A stretch of 62,876 bases of DNA from Apilactobacillus ozensis DSM 23829 = JCM 17196 (GCF_001435995.1 NZ_AYYQ01000004.1:1-62876), one strand, 5' to 3'; counted from the stretch's first letter, positions 1 through 8,730 are shown. Notes: a model not told the origin generated them from the sequence alone. Program-made: numbers and translations.

Positions 1-53
1 AGAGCACCTGACTGTTAATCAGGTTGTCGACGGTTCGAGCCCGCCTGCCGGAG
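1..53 (+). tRNA. tRNA-Asn (GTT), 5' end cut by window edge
   Basis: The anticodon arm with GTT in the loop, the variable region, the T arm (GGTTCGAGCCC) and the 3' acceptor strand TGCCGGA plus discriminator G are present. The 5' acceptor strand and D arm lie outside the window. CCA is not encoded. It is probably the tail of a larger rRNA/tRNA cluster. Confidence 0.9.
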
Positions 54-67
54 TTATATTTAAATGG

Positions 68-95
68 AGTGCTGACTTTTTAAGTTAGCACTTTT
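68..95 (+). terminator. Hairpin between tRNA-Asn and tRNA-Thr
   Basis: AGTGCTGACT pairs with AGTTAGCACT (with G-U pairs) and is followed by TTTT. It is a short intrinsic terminator or processing hairpin between two tRNAs. Confidence 0.5.
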
Positions 96-107
96 ATAGT
101 ATTATTC

Positions 108-180
108 GCCGGCTTAGCTCAGTTGGTAGAGCATCGGTATCGTAAACCGAGGGTCACAGGTTCAAGTCCTGCAGCCGGCA
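108..180 (+). tRNA. tRNA-Thr (CGT)
   Basis: Full cloverleaf: acceptor GCCGGCT/AGCCGGC with discriminator A, D arm TTAGCTCAGTTGGTAGAG, anticodon stem TCGGT/ACCGA with CGT in the loop, and T arm around GGTTCAAGTCC. It reads ACG threonine codons. CCA is not encoded. Confidence 0.95.
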
Positions 181-196
181 TACTCTTTTTAATAGA

Positions 197-230
197 AGTA
201 CTCATGTTTTTTTAATGTGAGTGCTTTTTT
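197..230 (+). terminator. Terminator after tRNA-Thr
   Basis: An imperfect stem AGTACTCAT / ATGTGAGTGCT is followed by a T-run ending at 230. It closes the tRNA cluster. Confidence 0.65.
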
Positions 231-253
231 ATTTTAATGATTTTATTATCAAA

Positions 254-282
254 TTGATAACAAATTAAAATGAGCGTATAAT
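254..282 (+). promoter_or_regulatory. Sigma-A promoter of dtpT
   Basis: -35 TTGATA (254-259), 17-base spacer, -10 TATAAT (277-282). Transcription should start about 40 bases before the TTG start of the peptide transporter gene. Confidence 0.75.
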
Positions 283-328
283 CGTAATGTAATTCTATTA
301 AAATGATTATTGTTTGGAGGAAATTTTT

Positions 329-1978
329 TTGAATAAAGATTCTAAAAAAATGGATAGTTCATTTTTTGGACAGCCTCAAGGTCTTTCAACCCTGTTTTTT
401 ACAGAAATGTGGGAAAGATTTAGTTATTATGGAATGAGAGCGCTTCTAATTTATTACATGTACTATTCTATTGAAGATGGTGGGTTAGGTTTTAGTAAAA
501 CTAATGCACTTTCTATAATGTCTATTTATGGTTCTTTAGTTTATTTATCTTCAGTATTTGGAGGATATTTAAGTGACAGAATTTTTGGTAGTAGAAAAAC
601 TGTTTTTTATGGTGGAATTCTAATAATGCTAGGACACATAGCATTATCAATTCCAATGGGCGGAATTACATTATTTATGTCCATTGTTTTGATTACTTTT
701 GGAACGGGTCTACTAAAACCAAATGTTTCTGATATGGTTGGAGATTTATACTCTGAAAAAGATCGTCGAAGAGATTCTGGTTTTACTATTTTCGTATTTG
801 GTATTAACTTAGGTTCGTTAATATCTCCTTGGTTAGTTGGTAGTCTTGGATTACAAGTTAATTTCCATCTAGGTTTTTCACTAGCTGCAATTGGAATGTT
901 TTTTGGATTAGTTCAATACTATATTGAAGGTAAAAAAACTTTAAATGCTGACAGTATGTACCCAAGTAACCCTTTGGAACCTAGCGATTTTAAGAAGTTA
1001 TTTATTAGATGTTTAATTGGATTAGTTGGTTTTGGATTAATTCTAGGATTAATGCTTTCAATGGGTTCTCTTAACATTGAGAACTTCATTACCTTACTAA
1101 GTGTAATTGCTATATTAACTCCGATAGTTTACTTTTGCATAATGCTAACCAGTAGCAAAGTTAATAATGTTGAAAAGTCGAGAGTTTGGGCTTATATACC
1201 ATTATTCATAGCAGCTGTAGTATTTTGGGCAATAGAAGAACAAGGTGCTGTTGTTTTGGCAATGTTTGCTGGGACACAAACGAAAAATGATTTGTTCTTA
1301 AGTAAGGGAATAATAATTTCTATTCTATTAATCCTGGCTGTATTAATTTTAATCGGCTATCTTTATGGGAAAAAACGTATTAATAATCAAAAATTATTTA
1401 ATCTATGCTTAATTATTCCGTTTGCATTAATAATTGCGTTTACCATATTTATTAGCTTACAAAATAATAACGTGTTCCATATCAATATTTTACCTTCTTG
1501 GTATCAATCATTAAATCCGTTATTTATAATGTTATACACACCTATATTTGCTATTATTTGGAACAAGCTAAGAGATTCTCAACCAAGTTCGCCATCTAAG
1601 TTTGTTATGGGGATGATCATAGCTGGAATTTCATATTTATTTATGGTGATACCTGTTTCATTATTTGGAACTAGTAAGGTTAGCCCACTTTGGCTAATTG
1701 GAAGCTGGGCAATTATAGAAATAGCAGAAATGCTTATTTCACCAATTGGATTATCTGTAACTACTAAACTTGCTCCAAAAGCTTTTTCATCTCAAATGAT
1801 GAGTATGTGGTTTTTAGCTGATGCTGCTGCTCAAGCAATTAACTCTCAAATAGTTAAATACTACACAGGCAATGAAGCTAAATACTTTGCTTTTGTTGGA
1901 TTGTTCGCAATAGTTTTTGGTCTAATACTTATTTTGTTTGTTAAACCGGTTAAGCGCTTAATGAAGGGTGTAAACTAA
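329..1978 (+). CDS. dtpT: Di/tripeptide proton symporter, POT family (DtpT-like)
   Basis: Imports di- and tripeptides with protons across the cytoplasmic membrane; peptide uptake is central to amino-acid nutrition in lactic acid bacteria. About 549 residues with 12 or more hydrophobic segments. The POT hallmark ExxERFxYY is seen near the N-terminus (EMWERFSYYGM), and GTGLLKPNVSDMVGDLY matches the second family signature. The TTG at 329 is chosen because GGAGG at 316-320 sits 8 bases upstream; an in-frame TTG at 314 would overlap that site. It is a single-gene unit with its own promoter, followed at once by a tRNA promoter. Family is confident; exact peptide preference is not visible. Confidence 0.9.
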   Translation: MNKDSKKMDSSFFGQPQGLSTLFFTEMWERFSYYGMRALLIYYMYYSIEDGGLGFSKTNALSIMSIYGSLVYLSSVFGGYLSDRIFGSRKTVFYGGILIMLGHIALSIPMGGITLFMSIVLITFGTGLLKPNVSDMVGDLYSEKDRRRDSGFTIFVFGINLGSLISPWLVGSLGLQVNFHLGFSLAAIGMFFGLVQYYIEGKKTLNADSMYPSNPLEPSDFKKLFIRCLIGLVGFGLILGLMLSMGSLNIENFITLLSVIAILTPIVYFCIMLTSSKVNNVEKSRVWAYIPLFIAAVVFWAIEEQGAVVLAMFAGTQTKNDLFLSKGIIISILLILAVLILIGYLYGKKRINNQKLFNLCLIIPFALIIAFTIFISLQNNNVFHINILPSWYQSLNPLFIMLYTPIFAIIWNKLRDSQPSSPSKFVMGMIIAGISYLFMVIPVSLFGTSKVSPLWLIGSWAIIEIAEMLISPIGLSVTTKLAPKAFSSQMMSMWFLADAAAQAINSQIVKYYTGNEAKYFAFVGLFAIVFGLILILFVKPVKRLMKGVN

Positions 1979-2008
1979 AAAAAAATAATTCTTAATTATA
2001 AAAAAGTG

Positions 2009-2037
2009 TTGACATTTATTTTACGATATTATATTAT
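2009..2037 (+). promoter_or_regulatory. Upstream promoter of the tRNA-Tyr/Gln unit
   Basis: -35 TTGACA (2009-2014), 17-base spacer, -10 TATTAT (2032-2037). Near-consensus sigma-A promoter 150 bases before tRNA-Tyr. A second promoter follows at 2095. Confidence 0.75.
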
Positions 2038-2094
2038 ATTAATTGTTGATTAGTTATGAGATTGTTTAACAAATAAGCAGTTAAAAAAAACTTC

Positions 2095-2123
2095 TTGACA
2101 ACAATCAATTATTTATGTATAAT
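2095..2123 (+). promoter_or_regulatory. Proximal promoter of tRNA-Tyr/Gln
   Basis: -35 TTGACA (2095-2100), 17-base spacer, -10 TATAAT (2118-2123): a perfect consensus about 37 bases before the tRNA. Confidence 0.85.
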
Positions 2124-2160
2124 ATTTAATTGTTAATTCGTTATAATTATGAATTATTTC

Positions 2161-2243
2161 GGAGGGGTAGCGAAGTCTGGCTAAACGCGGCGGACTGTAA
2201 ATCCGCTCCTTCGGGTTCGGTGGTTCGAATCCACTCCCCTCCA
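2161..2243 (+). tRNA. tRNA-Tyr (GTA)
   Basis: Acceptor GGAGGGG/CCCCTCC with discriminator A, anticodon GTA in the stem-loop around GGACTGTAAATCC, a long variable arm as expected for bacterial tRNA-Tyr, and T arm GGTTCGAATCC. CCA is not encoded. Confidence 0.95.
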
Positions 2244-2250
2244 TTATTAT

Positions 2251-2322
2251 TGGGCTATGGCCAAGTGGTAAGGCAACAGGTTTTGATCCTGTCATGCGCT
2301 GGTTCGAACCCAGCTAGCCCAA
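2251..2322 (+). tRNA. tRNA-Gln (TTG)
   Basis: Acceptor TGGGCTA/TAGCCCA, D arm GGCCAAGTGGTAAGGC, anticodon stem ACAGG/CCTGT with TTG in the loop, and T arm GGTTCGAACCC. It lies 7 bases after tRNA-Tyr and is evidently co-transcribed. CCA is not encoded. Confidence 0.95.
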
Positions 2323-2328
2323 CTAAAT

Positions 2329-2366
2329 AAAAGCTGATTAATTGTTTACAGTTAATCAGCTTTTTT
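2329..2366 (+). terminator. Terminator of tRNA-Tyr/Gln
   Basis: AAAGCTGATTAA pairs with TTAATCAGCTTT and is followed by T6. A strong intrinsic terminator. Confidence 0.85.
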
Positions 2367-2393
2367 ATTAACCAATTTTATGGAGATGTTAGT

Positions 2394-3179
2394 ATGAATA
2401 TAGGGTTTATCGGTGTTGGCAATATGGCTAAAGCTATTATTGAAGGCTTAATTAAATCAAATTCTTTTAATAGTAAAAATATTATTGTTCATAGTAGAAA
2501 TAAAAAAAGTTATGAACAATTTGCTAAACGAAATAATATAACTGTAGTTGATAGTAACATCGAAGTTGTTAAAAAGAGTGAATTTATTTTTATAGCAGTA
2601 ACACCTAGCGTTGTAAAAAATGTTTTGCTAGAAATTAGGGAACATCTAGTTCCAAACAAAGTATTGATATCTATTGTTTCAGGCTTAAAATTAGATAGGT
2701 TAGAAGAGCTTACCGATTATAATCAGCCAATTCTAAGAACCTTGCCTAACATTAATTCATCAATTAATGAAGGATTAACTGTATATAAATCTAATGATAA
2801 TTTGTCTGGCAAAATGAAAGAAAACAGTTTAAATATTTTAAGTAGTTTTGGTGATATCATAGAATTACCTGAGGATAAATTCGAAATATCTGGAATATTA
2901 GGCGGTTGTACACCTGCTTATGCATATTTGTTTATTGATTCTTTAAGTCGTATGGGAGTAAAATATGGCTTAAATAAGAATCAGGCTACAAAAATAGCCG
3001 CAAAAGCTATCTTAGGTTCTTCTAAAATGGTTCTTGAATCCAACAAAAATCCTTATAGTTTAATTGATGATGTTTGTTCTCCCGGTGGAGATACGATTAA
3101 AGGTTTGTTATCTATGGAAGAAAATGGATTTAAAAAATCTATAAATAATGGGATAGATTCAATTATTAAAGATAAGTAA
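2394..3179 (+). CDS. proC: Pyrroline-5-carboxylate reductase
   Basis: Last step of proline synthesis: NAD(P)H-dependent reduction of pyrroline-5-carboxylate to proline in the cytosol. 261 residues, normal for the family. An N-terminal Rossmann nucleotide-binding loop ([12 protein letters not shown], residues 4-15) is followed by the C-terminal helical dimerisation domain with the substrate-loop motif [10 protein letters not shown] near residue 235. The usual family form is SPGGTTI; here the first Thr is Asp. The ATG follows a GGAG site. The gntR gene follows after 20 bases, so the two are likely co-transcribed. No proA or proB is in the window. Confidence 0.88.
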   Translation: MNIGFIGVGNMAKAIIEGLIKSNSFNSKNIIVHSRNKKSYEQFAKRNNITVVDSNIEVVKKSEFIFIAVTPSVVKNVLLEIREHLVPNKVLISIVSGLKLDRLEELTDYNQPILRTLPNINSSINEGLTVYKSNDNLSGKMKENSLNILSSFGDIIELPEDKFEISGILGGCTPAYAYLFIDSLSRMGVKYGLNKNQATKIAAKAILGSSKMVLESNKNPYSLIDDVCSPGGDTIKGLLSMEENGFKKSINNGIDSIIKDK

Positions 3180-3199
3180 TTTGTTTAAGGAGCTTTTTA

Positions 3200-3901
3200 A
3201 TGGGTGTGCCAATTTATATAAAAATACACAATTCAATAAGAAGAAAAGTTGAACAAGGTGAATGGAAAATTGGTAGTCGTCTTCCATCTGAAAGAAAACT
3301 ATCCGTTCAATTTGGCGTCAGTAGAATGACTTTACGTCAAGCAATTCAGACTTTGGCAGACGAAGGAATTTTGGAACAGCGGGTTGGTTCTGGAACATTT
3401 GTCTCTAATCAGAAAGTTCAAGAAAAGATGTCTGGAATAACTAGTTTTACTGATATAATGATAAGCCAGGGGAAAGAACCATCCAGTAAAACAATTTCTT
3501 ACCATACTTTAGAGCCATCTTTAAGTGAAATGGAAAAGTTAAAAATAAACCAAGATGACAAAGTTTTAAGAATGGAAAGAATTCGTTATGGTGACGATAT
3601 TCCCATATGTTTTGAAGTAGCTACTATTCCCAGAAAATTTATTCGTGGTTTAAGTAAAAAAGATGTTACAAATTCCTTATATGGTGCTTTGGAGCATAAA
3701 AAAAGTTTAATTCCTACTAAAGCTAAGCAAACAGTTTCTGCTAAGTTAGCTTCAGAACAGATATCTGATTATTTGGATATCAAAAAGGGCGATCCAATTT
3801 TATTACTCCGTCAAGTAACTTCTTTTCAAAATAATCAACCTTTTGAGTACGTTAGAACTCAATACGTTGGTGAGAGATTTGAATTTTATTTAGAAAAGTA
3901 A
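3200..3901 (+). CDS. GntR-family regulator with UTRA effector domain
   Basis: DNA-binding repressor of the HutC/YvoA branch of GntR. Residues about 5-70 form the winged HTH ([20 protein letters not shown], then the wing [13 protein letters not shown]). Residues about 85-230 form a UTRA ligand-binding domain. Relatives sense sugar phosphates or amino sugars (for example NagR/YvoA with glucosamine-6-phosphate), but no sugar operon adjoins this gene, so its ligand and targets cannot be named. It lies 20 bases after proC and ends in a terminator shared with the convergent tagA-like gene. Confidence 0.85.
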   Translation: MGVPIYIKIHNSIRRKVEQGEWKIGSRLPSERKLSVQFGVSRMTLRQAIQTLADEGILEQRVGSGTFVSNQKVQEKMSGITSFTDIMISQGKEPSSKTISYHTLEPSLSEMEKLKINQDDKVLRMERIRYGDDIPICFEVATIPRKFIRGLSKKDVTNSLYGALEHKKSLIPTKAKQTVSAKLASEQISDYLDIKKGDPILLLRQVTSFQNNQPFEYVRTQYVGERFEFYLEK

Positions 3902-3934
3902 AAAAGATTGTAATTATTAATTACAATCTTTTTT
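3901..3934. terminator. Bidirectional terminator, gntR / tagA
   Basis: AAAAAGATTGTAATTA pairs with TAATTACAATCTTTTTT. A-run and T-run flank the stem, so it can serve both convergent genes. Confidence 0.85.
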
Positions 3935-4643
3935 GTTTTTTTACCAATCTTAAAAATTTAGGAATGGCCATCATTCGACCAATTCGACTAGGCTGCTTTA
4001 TTAGTCGATATAACCATTCTATATGGTGTTTTATCCAAAATTTAGGTGCTCGCTTAACATTTCCAGATAAAACATCAAAGCTGCCACCTAATCCAATCCA
4101 AAGGCTGTTACTAACTTTTCGATACTTATTAATGAATTCTTCTTGTTTAGGTGAACCTAATGCCATAAAAACCATGTCAGGTTTTGATTTCTGAATTGAT
4201 TTTACTAATTTTATATCGTTTTTAAAGTATCCGTCTTTCATACCTAATATTGTAAGATTAGGATATTGCTCTGCTACTTTATTGCGTAATTTAATGATTA
4301 CTTCTGGTTTTGATCCAACAAAATAGGCTGATTTGTTGTTTTGGTTTCCCCATTTTAGCATTTCTAAGAAAATATCATATCCTGATATTCTTTCTTTCAT
4401 AGGCAAATCTAACATTTTAGCTCCTTTGACGATTCCAATCCCATCGGGTACTACAAAGTCAGCACTTTTTACAATGTTCATAAATTTTCGGTCATTTTGC
4501 GCATTTACAGCTATTTCTGGATTGGCCGTAACCACAAAAGTATTTTCACGTTCTTCTGTACGTTTTTCTATTAATTCGCAAAAGCTTTTAAAAGAACGAT
4601 TATAAAATTCAATATTTAAAATTTTAGTGGTGTTATTATTCAT
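3921..4643 (-). CDS. tagA: WecG/TagA/CpsF-family glycosyltransferase
   Basis: Members transfer N-acetylmannosamine to lipid-linked GlcNAc at the inner face of the membrane, the first committed step of wall teichoic acid linkage-unit synthesis; others act in exopolysaccharide synthesis. 240 residues. The family core is clear: VVPDGIGIVKGAK (around 65-77), ERISGYD, YFVGSKPEVI, then the MVFMALGSPKQEEF region. The ATG at 4643 is chosen because AAAGGA lies 8 bases upstream; an in-frame TTG at 4658 overlaps that site. The TagO homologue that would supply the substrate is at 48536, consistent with a teichoic-type pathway. Symbol assigned by family. Confidence 0.8.
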   Translation of the reverse strand: MNNNTTKILNIEFYNRSFKSFCELIEKRTEERENTFVVTANPEIAVNAQNDRKFMNIVKSADFVVPDGIGIVKGAKMLDLPMKERISGYDIFLEMLKWGNQNNKSAYFVGSKPEVIIKLRNKVAEQYPNLTILGMKDGYFKNDIKLVKSIQKSKPDMVFMALGSPKQEEFINKYRKVSNSLWIGLGGSFDVLSGNVKRAPKFWIKHHIEWLYRLIKQPSRIGRMMAIPKFLRLVKKQKRL

Positions 4644-4686
4644 TTTGTTTCCTTTCAACTTTCAGTATGATTATTTATTTAATTAA

Positions 4687-4695
4687 TGATAAAAT
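4687..4695 (+). promoter_or_regulatory. Extended -10 promoter element of pncB
   Basis: TG-A-TAAAAT, an extended -10, with no good -35. It lies 26 bases before the pncB ribosome binding site. Inferred promoter. Confidence 0.4.
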
Positions 4696-4737
4696 AAAAG
4701 ACAATAAAAAGCGATACATTAGGAGGAATTAATTATC

Positions 4738-6201
4738 TTGAGTGCGTCTAACTGCGATAATTTAACAATGCATACTGATGCTTATGAAATCAACATGATG
4801 CAAACTTATTTTGAAAAAGGTATTCAAAATAGGCGTGCAGTATTTGAAATGTTTTTTAGGAAAATGCCATTTGAAAATGGGTACGCTATTTTTGCTGGTT
4901 TGGAAAGAGTTATTAATTATATTAATAATCTCAATTTTACTGATGATGATATTGAATTTTTACGTTCAACAGGTAACTATTCGGACGAATTCTTAGAATA
5001 TCTACGTAATTTTTCTTTTAGAGGTAATATTAGATCAGCTTTAGAAGGAGAACTAGTATTTAATAATGAACCTATTATGCAAATTGAAGGTACTGTAGCT
5101 GAATGTCAGCTGATTGAAACCGCCTTACTTAACATGGTTAACTACCAAACTTTGATTGCAACCAAAGCATCTAGAATAAGAATGGCTGCTAATTATGATC
5201 CTTTATTAGAATTTGGTAGTCGTCGAGCTCAAGAAACATCTGCTGCTATTTGGGGCACTCGCGCTGCTTATATTGGCGGATTCGATTCAACTTCCAATGT
5301 TTTGGCTGGTAAGAAATTTGGGATTCCAATTAGTGGAACACATGCACATTCTTTAGTTGAATTGTATGGTGATGATTATGATGCATTTAAAGCTTATGCT
5401 GAAACTCATAAGGAATGCGTATTTTTAGTTGATACCTACGATACTATTAAAAGTGGAGTTCCCAGTGCAATTAAAGTAGCTAACGAAATGGGTGATAAAA
5501 TCCACTTTGCAGGAGTTAGAATTGATTCTGGAGATATGGCTTATTTATCCAAACGAGTTAGAGAAATGCTAGATAATGCAGGATATAAGGATGCTAAAAT
5601 AATTGCTTCTAATGATTTAGATGAAAAAACCATTACTAGTTTAAAAATGCAAGATGCTAAAATTGATATTTGGGGTGTAGGGACTCAAGTGATTACAGCA
5701 TTTGATCAACCTGCTCTAGGAGCTGTCTACAAGATGGTTTCTGTTGAAAATAACGATGGTAAAATGATTGATACCATTAAAATATCTAACAATGCTGAAA
5801 AAGTTTCGACTCCAGGTAAAAAACAGGTTTGGCGCATTACTGAAAGTGCGGATGGTAAATCTGAAGGTGATTATATTGCTTTAAGTGATGAAAATCCTCA
5901 AGCACAAGATAGCATTTATATGTTCCATCCACAATTTACTTATATCAATAAAACAATTACTGACTTCGAAGCTAAACCGCTACTAAAAGATATTTTCAAA
6001 AACGGTAAATTAGTTTATAAACAGCCTAAATTATCTGAAATTAAGCAATATTCAGCTAGTGCATTAGCTTCATTATGGCCAGAATATAAACGTGAATTAA
6101 ACCCACAGGATTATCCAGTTGATTTATCACAAAAATGTTGGGATAACAAAATGGCTATTATTAAAAAGGTTCATAAATTTATTCAAAACTTAGATTATTA
6201 A
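4738..6201 (+). CDS. pncB: Nicotinate phosphoribosyltransferase
   Basis: Converts nicotinate, PRPP and ATP to nicotinate mononucleotide, the entry step of NAD salvage (Preiss-Handler pathway). 487 residues, normal for the Gram-positive form. The segment with [10 protein letters not shown] (about 200-210) carries the histidine region expected to be phosphorylated in the catalytic cycle; [14 protein letters not shown] is the PRPP-site strand. TTG start with AGGAGG at 4721-4726. nadE begins within 15 bases of the stop, so the two genes form a salvage operon; lactobacilli commonly depend on external niacin. Confidence 0.93.
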   Translation: MSASNCDNLTMHTDAYEINMMQTYFEKGIQNRRAVFEMFFRKMPFENGYAIFAGLERVINYINNLNFTDDDIEFLRSTGNYSDEFLEYLRNFSFRGNIRSALEGELVFNNEPIMQIEGTVAECQLIETALLNMVNYQTLIATKASRIRMAANYDPLLEFGSRRAQETSAAIWGTRAAYIGGFDSTSNVLAGKKFGIPISGTHAHSLVELYGDDYDAFKAYAETHKECVFLVDTYDTIKSGVPSAIKVANEMGDKIHFAGVRIDSGDMAYLSKRVREMLDNAGYKDAKIIASNDLDEKTITSLKMQDAKIDIWGVGTQVITAFDQPALGAVYKMVSVENNDGKMIDTIKISNNAEKVSTPGKKQVWRITESADGKSEGDYIALSDENPQAQDSIYMFHPQFTYINKTITDFEAKPLLKDIFKNGKLVYKQPKLSEIKQYSASALASLWPEYKRELNPQDYPVDLSQKCWDNKMAIIKKVHKFIQNLDY

Positions 6202-6214
6202 AGAGATGGTTAGA

Positions 6215-7042
6215 ATGCGAGAATTACAAAAAGAAATTATTGAAACATTAAAAGTGAAACCACAAATAGATGCTAAAGCTGAAATCAGAAACAGTATTGA
6301 TTTTTTGAAAGCTTACCTTAAAAAAAATAAATTTCTAAAAAGTTTGGTGTTAGGCATTTCTGGAGGACAAGATTCTACTTTAGTGGGCAAAATATCACAA
6401 ATGGCAATTGATGAACTCAGGGATGAAAGTGGCGATAACAATTACCAATTTATTGCAGTGCGTTTGCCATATGGGACACAGGCTGATGAATCTGATGCTA
6501 TGGATGCAATTAAATTTATGCATGCTGATAAAATTTTGCGAGTCGATATTAAACCCATGGCAGATTCTGCAGTTAATGTTTTAGAATCAGCTGGTGAAAA
6601 AATTTCTGATTTTAATAAAGGAAACATTAAGGCTCGTGAGCGTATGATAGTTCAGTATGCTATAGCTGGGGAAGAAAAAGGGGCAGTTTTAGGTACTGAC
6701 CATGCTGCAGAAGCAATTACAGGTTTTTACACTAAGTATGGTGATGGTGCTGCTGATATAACTCCAATTTGGCGTTTAAATAAGCGTCAGGGCCAACAAA
6801 TGCTAGAATTGTTAAATGCTCCTAAGCATCTTTATCAAAAAACACCTACTGCTGATTTAGAAGATAATAGACCAGCACTGCCAGATGAAGTAGCGTTGGG
6901 TGTAACTTATGATGATATTGATGATTATCTTGAAGGCAAAGAAATATCGGTTAGTGCGGCTAAAAAAATTGAAAATTGGTATGTTAAAACTGAACATAAG
7001 CGTCACTTACCAATTAATATTTATGATAGTTTTTGGAAGTAG
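6215..7042 (+). CDS. nadE: NH3-dependent NAD+ synthetase
   Basis: Amidates nicotinate adenine dinucleotide to NAD+ with ATP and ammonia. 275 residues. The ATP-pyrophosphatase loop SGGQDST is near residue 47, and [19 protein letters not shown] near 160 is the substrate-binding segment. No glutaminase domain, so it is the ammonia-dependent type. An ATG at 6206 is in frame, but the family N-terminus normally begins MR-LQ, as it does from 6215, and the GAGATGG stretch then serves as the ribosome site. Second gene of the pncB-nadE operon. Confidence 0.93.
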   Translation: MRELQKEIIETLKVKPQIDAKAEIRNSIDFLKAYLKKNKFLKSLVLGISGGQDSTLVGKISQMAIDELRDESGDNNYQFIAVRLPYGTQADESDAMDAIKFMHADKILRVDIKPMADSAVNVLESAGEKISDFNKGNIKARERMIVQYAIAGEEKGAVLGTDHAAEAITGFYTKYGDGAADITPIWRLNKRQGQQMLELLNAPKHLYQKTPTADLEDNRPALPDEVALGVTYDDIDDYLEGKEISVSAAKKIENWYVKTEHKRHLPINIYDSFWK

Positions 7043-7046
7043 TTTT

Positions 7047-7080
7047 AAGTACAAGCAATTTATTTTGCTTGTACTTTTTT
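7047..7080 (+). terminator. Terminator of pncB-nadE
   Basis: AAGTACAAGCAA pairs with TTGCTTGTACTT and is followed by T6. Confidence 0.85.
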
Positions 7081-7136
7081 AATTTTTTATAGGTCTATTT
7101 TACGTAGTTTAATAAAAACAAGAAAGAAATGAAAAC

Positions 7137-7571
7137 ATGACGGATGATGAGTTAACTTTACTAGTTCAAAAAATATCTATTAAATATTTCAATAAAAAAT
7201 TTAAACATCAAGCTTTTTTCAATACTCGACTAAAAACTACTGGAGGCAGGTATAGTTTAAAAGAACATTGGATTGATATAAATCCTAAAATTTTAGAAAA
7301 ATATTCATGTGAAATTTTGATTGGTGTAATTAAGCACGAACTATGTCATTACCATTTGCATCTTGATGGTTATTCTGGAAAACATAGTAGTAATGAATTT
7401 AAAAGTCTATTAAAAAAAGTTGGTGGAAGTCGATATGTACCTATTTTAGAAAAACAAAAGAGTTTAAGATATGTTTGTCAAGATTGTGGTCGAGTTTATA
7501 TTAGACATAAGAAGATTAATTCTTTAAAATATGTATGTAGTAAGTGCCACGGTAATATAAAGTTATCATGA
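7137..7571 (+). CDS. SprT-like zinc metalloprotease-fold protein
   Basis: 144 residues. The N-terminal two thirds carry the zincin signature HELCHYHLH (around 73-81; HExxH), typical of the SprT/Spartan fold. The C-terminus has a CxxC...CxxC zinc ribbon (CQDCGRVY and CSKCHG). Eukaryotic Spartan removes DNA-protein crosslinks; the bacterial SprT family is poorly characterised, so no substrate is claimed. The ATG has an AAGAAAG site. The thrB-like gene begins within about 20 bases, suggesting a two-gene unit with no obvious functional link. Confidence 0.8.
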   Translation: MTDDELTLLVQKISIKYFNKKFKHQAFFNTRLKTTGGRYSLKEHWIDINPKILEKYSCEILIGVIKHELCHYHLHLDGYSGKHSSNEFKSLLKKVGGSRYVPILEKQKSLRYVCQDCGRVYIRHKKINSLKYVCSKCHGNIKLS

Positions 7572-7589
7572 CAAATGGAGATGAATAAA

Positions 7590-8465
7590 TTGGGCAAAGT
7601 TATTGTTCGAATTCCAGCTACTTCAGCCAATTTAGGGCCTGGGGTAAATTCTATTGGGATTGCGTTAAAATTATATTACACTGTAATTGTAGAAGAACCA
7701 ACTAGTGAGTGGAGAGTCAATCATGCTTTGGGAGAACAAATTCCACATGATGAAAATAATCTAATAGTTAAAACTATTTTAAAAATAAATCCAGATATTA
7801 AGCCACACCAGTTAACCGTAATGTCAGACATTCCAGTTATGCATGGCCTAGGTTCTAGTACTACAGCTACTGTTGCGGGTATAAAAATTGCTAATGCTTT
7901 AGGCAAAATGAATTTATCATTAGATGAACAAATTAATTTAGGCTCTCGAATGGAAAAGCATTCTAATAATGTTGCATCAGCCATTTTAGGTGATTTAACC
8001 ATTTCTACGTTTGATGGTAATTTAGCTACTACTGTAAAAACTACGATACCTAAAAATATTAAAGCTTTAGTTTCAATAAAAAATAGCTCTAACCAAAGTA
8101 AAATAATTGCTGATAACGAAATGATAAGTTATAAAGATGCAGTGAATGCTAGTAGCTTTTCTAACGTTTTTATTGCTGCAATTATGTCTAATGAATGGAG
8201 CAAAGCCACTTCGATGATGGAATTAGATCATTTTTATAAATATATTTCATCAGATGATGGTTATAATTTAAATTTAATTAGAAATATTGCACATCGGGTA
8301 GGTGTTCACAGTACTTATTTAAGTGGCTTTGGCTCTACGGTTGTTACACTGGGGACTGAATCAGAATTGAATCAAATTAGGGATGCTTTAAGTGATCAAG
8401 ATTTTAAAGGTAGCTTAAGAATTATAAATATTGATCGAGATGGGGCTCAGGTTAGAGGAGAATGA
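7590..8465 (+). CDS. thrB: GHMP kinase, homoserine kinase-like (ThrB)
   Basis: ThrB phosphorylates homoserine in threonine synthesis. The N-terminal IPATSANLGPG is the homoserine kinase signature and GLGSSTTA is the GHMP phosphate-binding loop; C-terminal GFGSTVV is family-like. About 291 residues. The TTG at 7590 is preferred: GGAG at 7577-7580 is 9 bases upstream and the protein then starts right before the first strand. An ATG at 7575 would give five extra residues. Odd points: the usual GFDSxG after the first motif reads GVNSIG, and RGLGSS reads HGLGSS. hom and thrC are not nearby. A changed substrate within the GHMP family cannot be excluded. Confidence 0.75.
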   Translation: MGKVIVRIPATSANLGPGVNSIGIALKLYYTVIVEEPTSEWRVNHALGEQIPHDENNLIVKTILKINPDIKPHQLTVMSDIPVMHGLGSSTTATVAGIKIANALGKMNLSLDEQINLGSRMEKHSNNVASAILGDLTISTFDGNLATTVKTTIPKNIKALVSIKNSSNQSKIIADNEMISYKDAVNASSFSNVFIAAIMSNEWSKATSMMELDHFYKYISSDDGYNLNLIRNIAHRVGVHSTYLSGFGSTVVTLGTESELNQIRDALSDQDFKGSLRIINIDRDGAQVRGE

Positions 8466-8481
8466 CTTTATAACTATATTA

Positions 8482-8510
8482 TTGCCAATTTGAATTAAAT
8501 TTGTTATTAT
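8482..8510 (+). promoter_or_regulatory. Promoter of tRNA-Leu
   Basis: -35 TTGCCA (8482-8487), 17-base spacer, -10 TATTAT (8505-8510), 19 bases before the tRNA. Confidence 0.75.
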
Positions 8511-8529
8511 ATTAAATGTTAGTTGAATT

Positions 8530-8615
8530 GCGGCCATGGCGGAATTGGCAGACGCGCAAGATTAAGGATCTTGTCGGGAATTATCTCGGTGGAAGTTCGA
8601 ATCTTCTTGGCCGCA
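8530..8615 (+). tRNA. tRNA-Leu (AAG)
   Basis: Acceptor GCGGCCA/TGGCCGC with discriminator A, class II long variable arm (CGGGAATTATCTCGG), anticodon stem CAAGA/TCTTG with loop TTAAGGA, so the anticodon is AAG. Unmodified A34 is rare in bacteria; deamination to inosine by TadA would let it read CUU and CUC, and perhaps CUA. A tadA gene is at 33289. CCA is not encoded. Confidence 0.92.
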
Positions 8616-8628
8616 TATTCTTATTAGT

Positions 8629-8667
8629 AAAAAGGTTTCCTAAAATTAATTTTAGGAAACCTTTTTT
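8629..8667 (+). terminator. Terminator of tRNA-Leu
   Basis: AAAGGTTTCCTAAAA pairs with TTTTAGGAAACCTTT plus a T-run. Long, perfect stem. Confidence 0.88.
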
Positions 8668-8682
8668 GCTATGACTTGTATA

Positions 8683-8721
8683 AAAATAGCCTAAATGATT
8701 TTTAAATCATTTAGGCTATTT
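8683..8721 (-). terminator. Terminator of the LCP gene
   Basis: AAATAGCCTAAATGATTT pairs perfectly with AAATCATTTAGGCTATTT, just downstream of the minus-strand LCP gene. The flanking A/T runs allow function in both directions. Confidence 0.8.
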
Positions 8722-8730
8722 AATTGTTTA

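Noticed and set aside
2113-2330. Short open frames on both strands over tRNA-Tyr and tRNA-Gln
   Set aside because: They lie entirely over tRNA genes and their promoter; no ribosome site or homology is recognisable.
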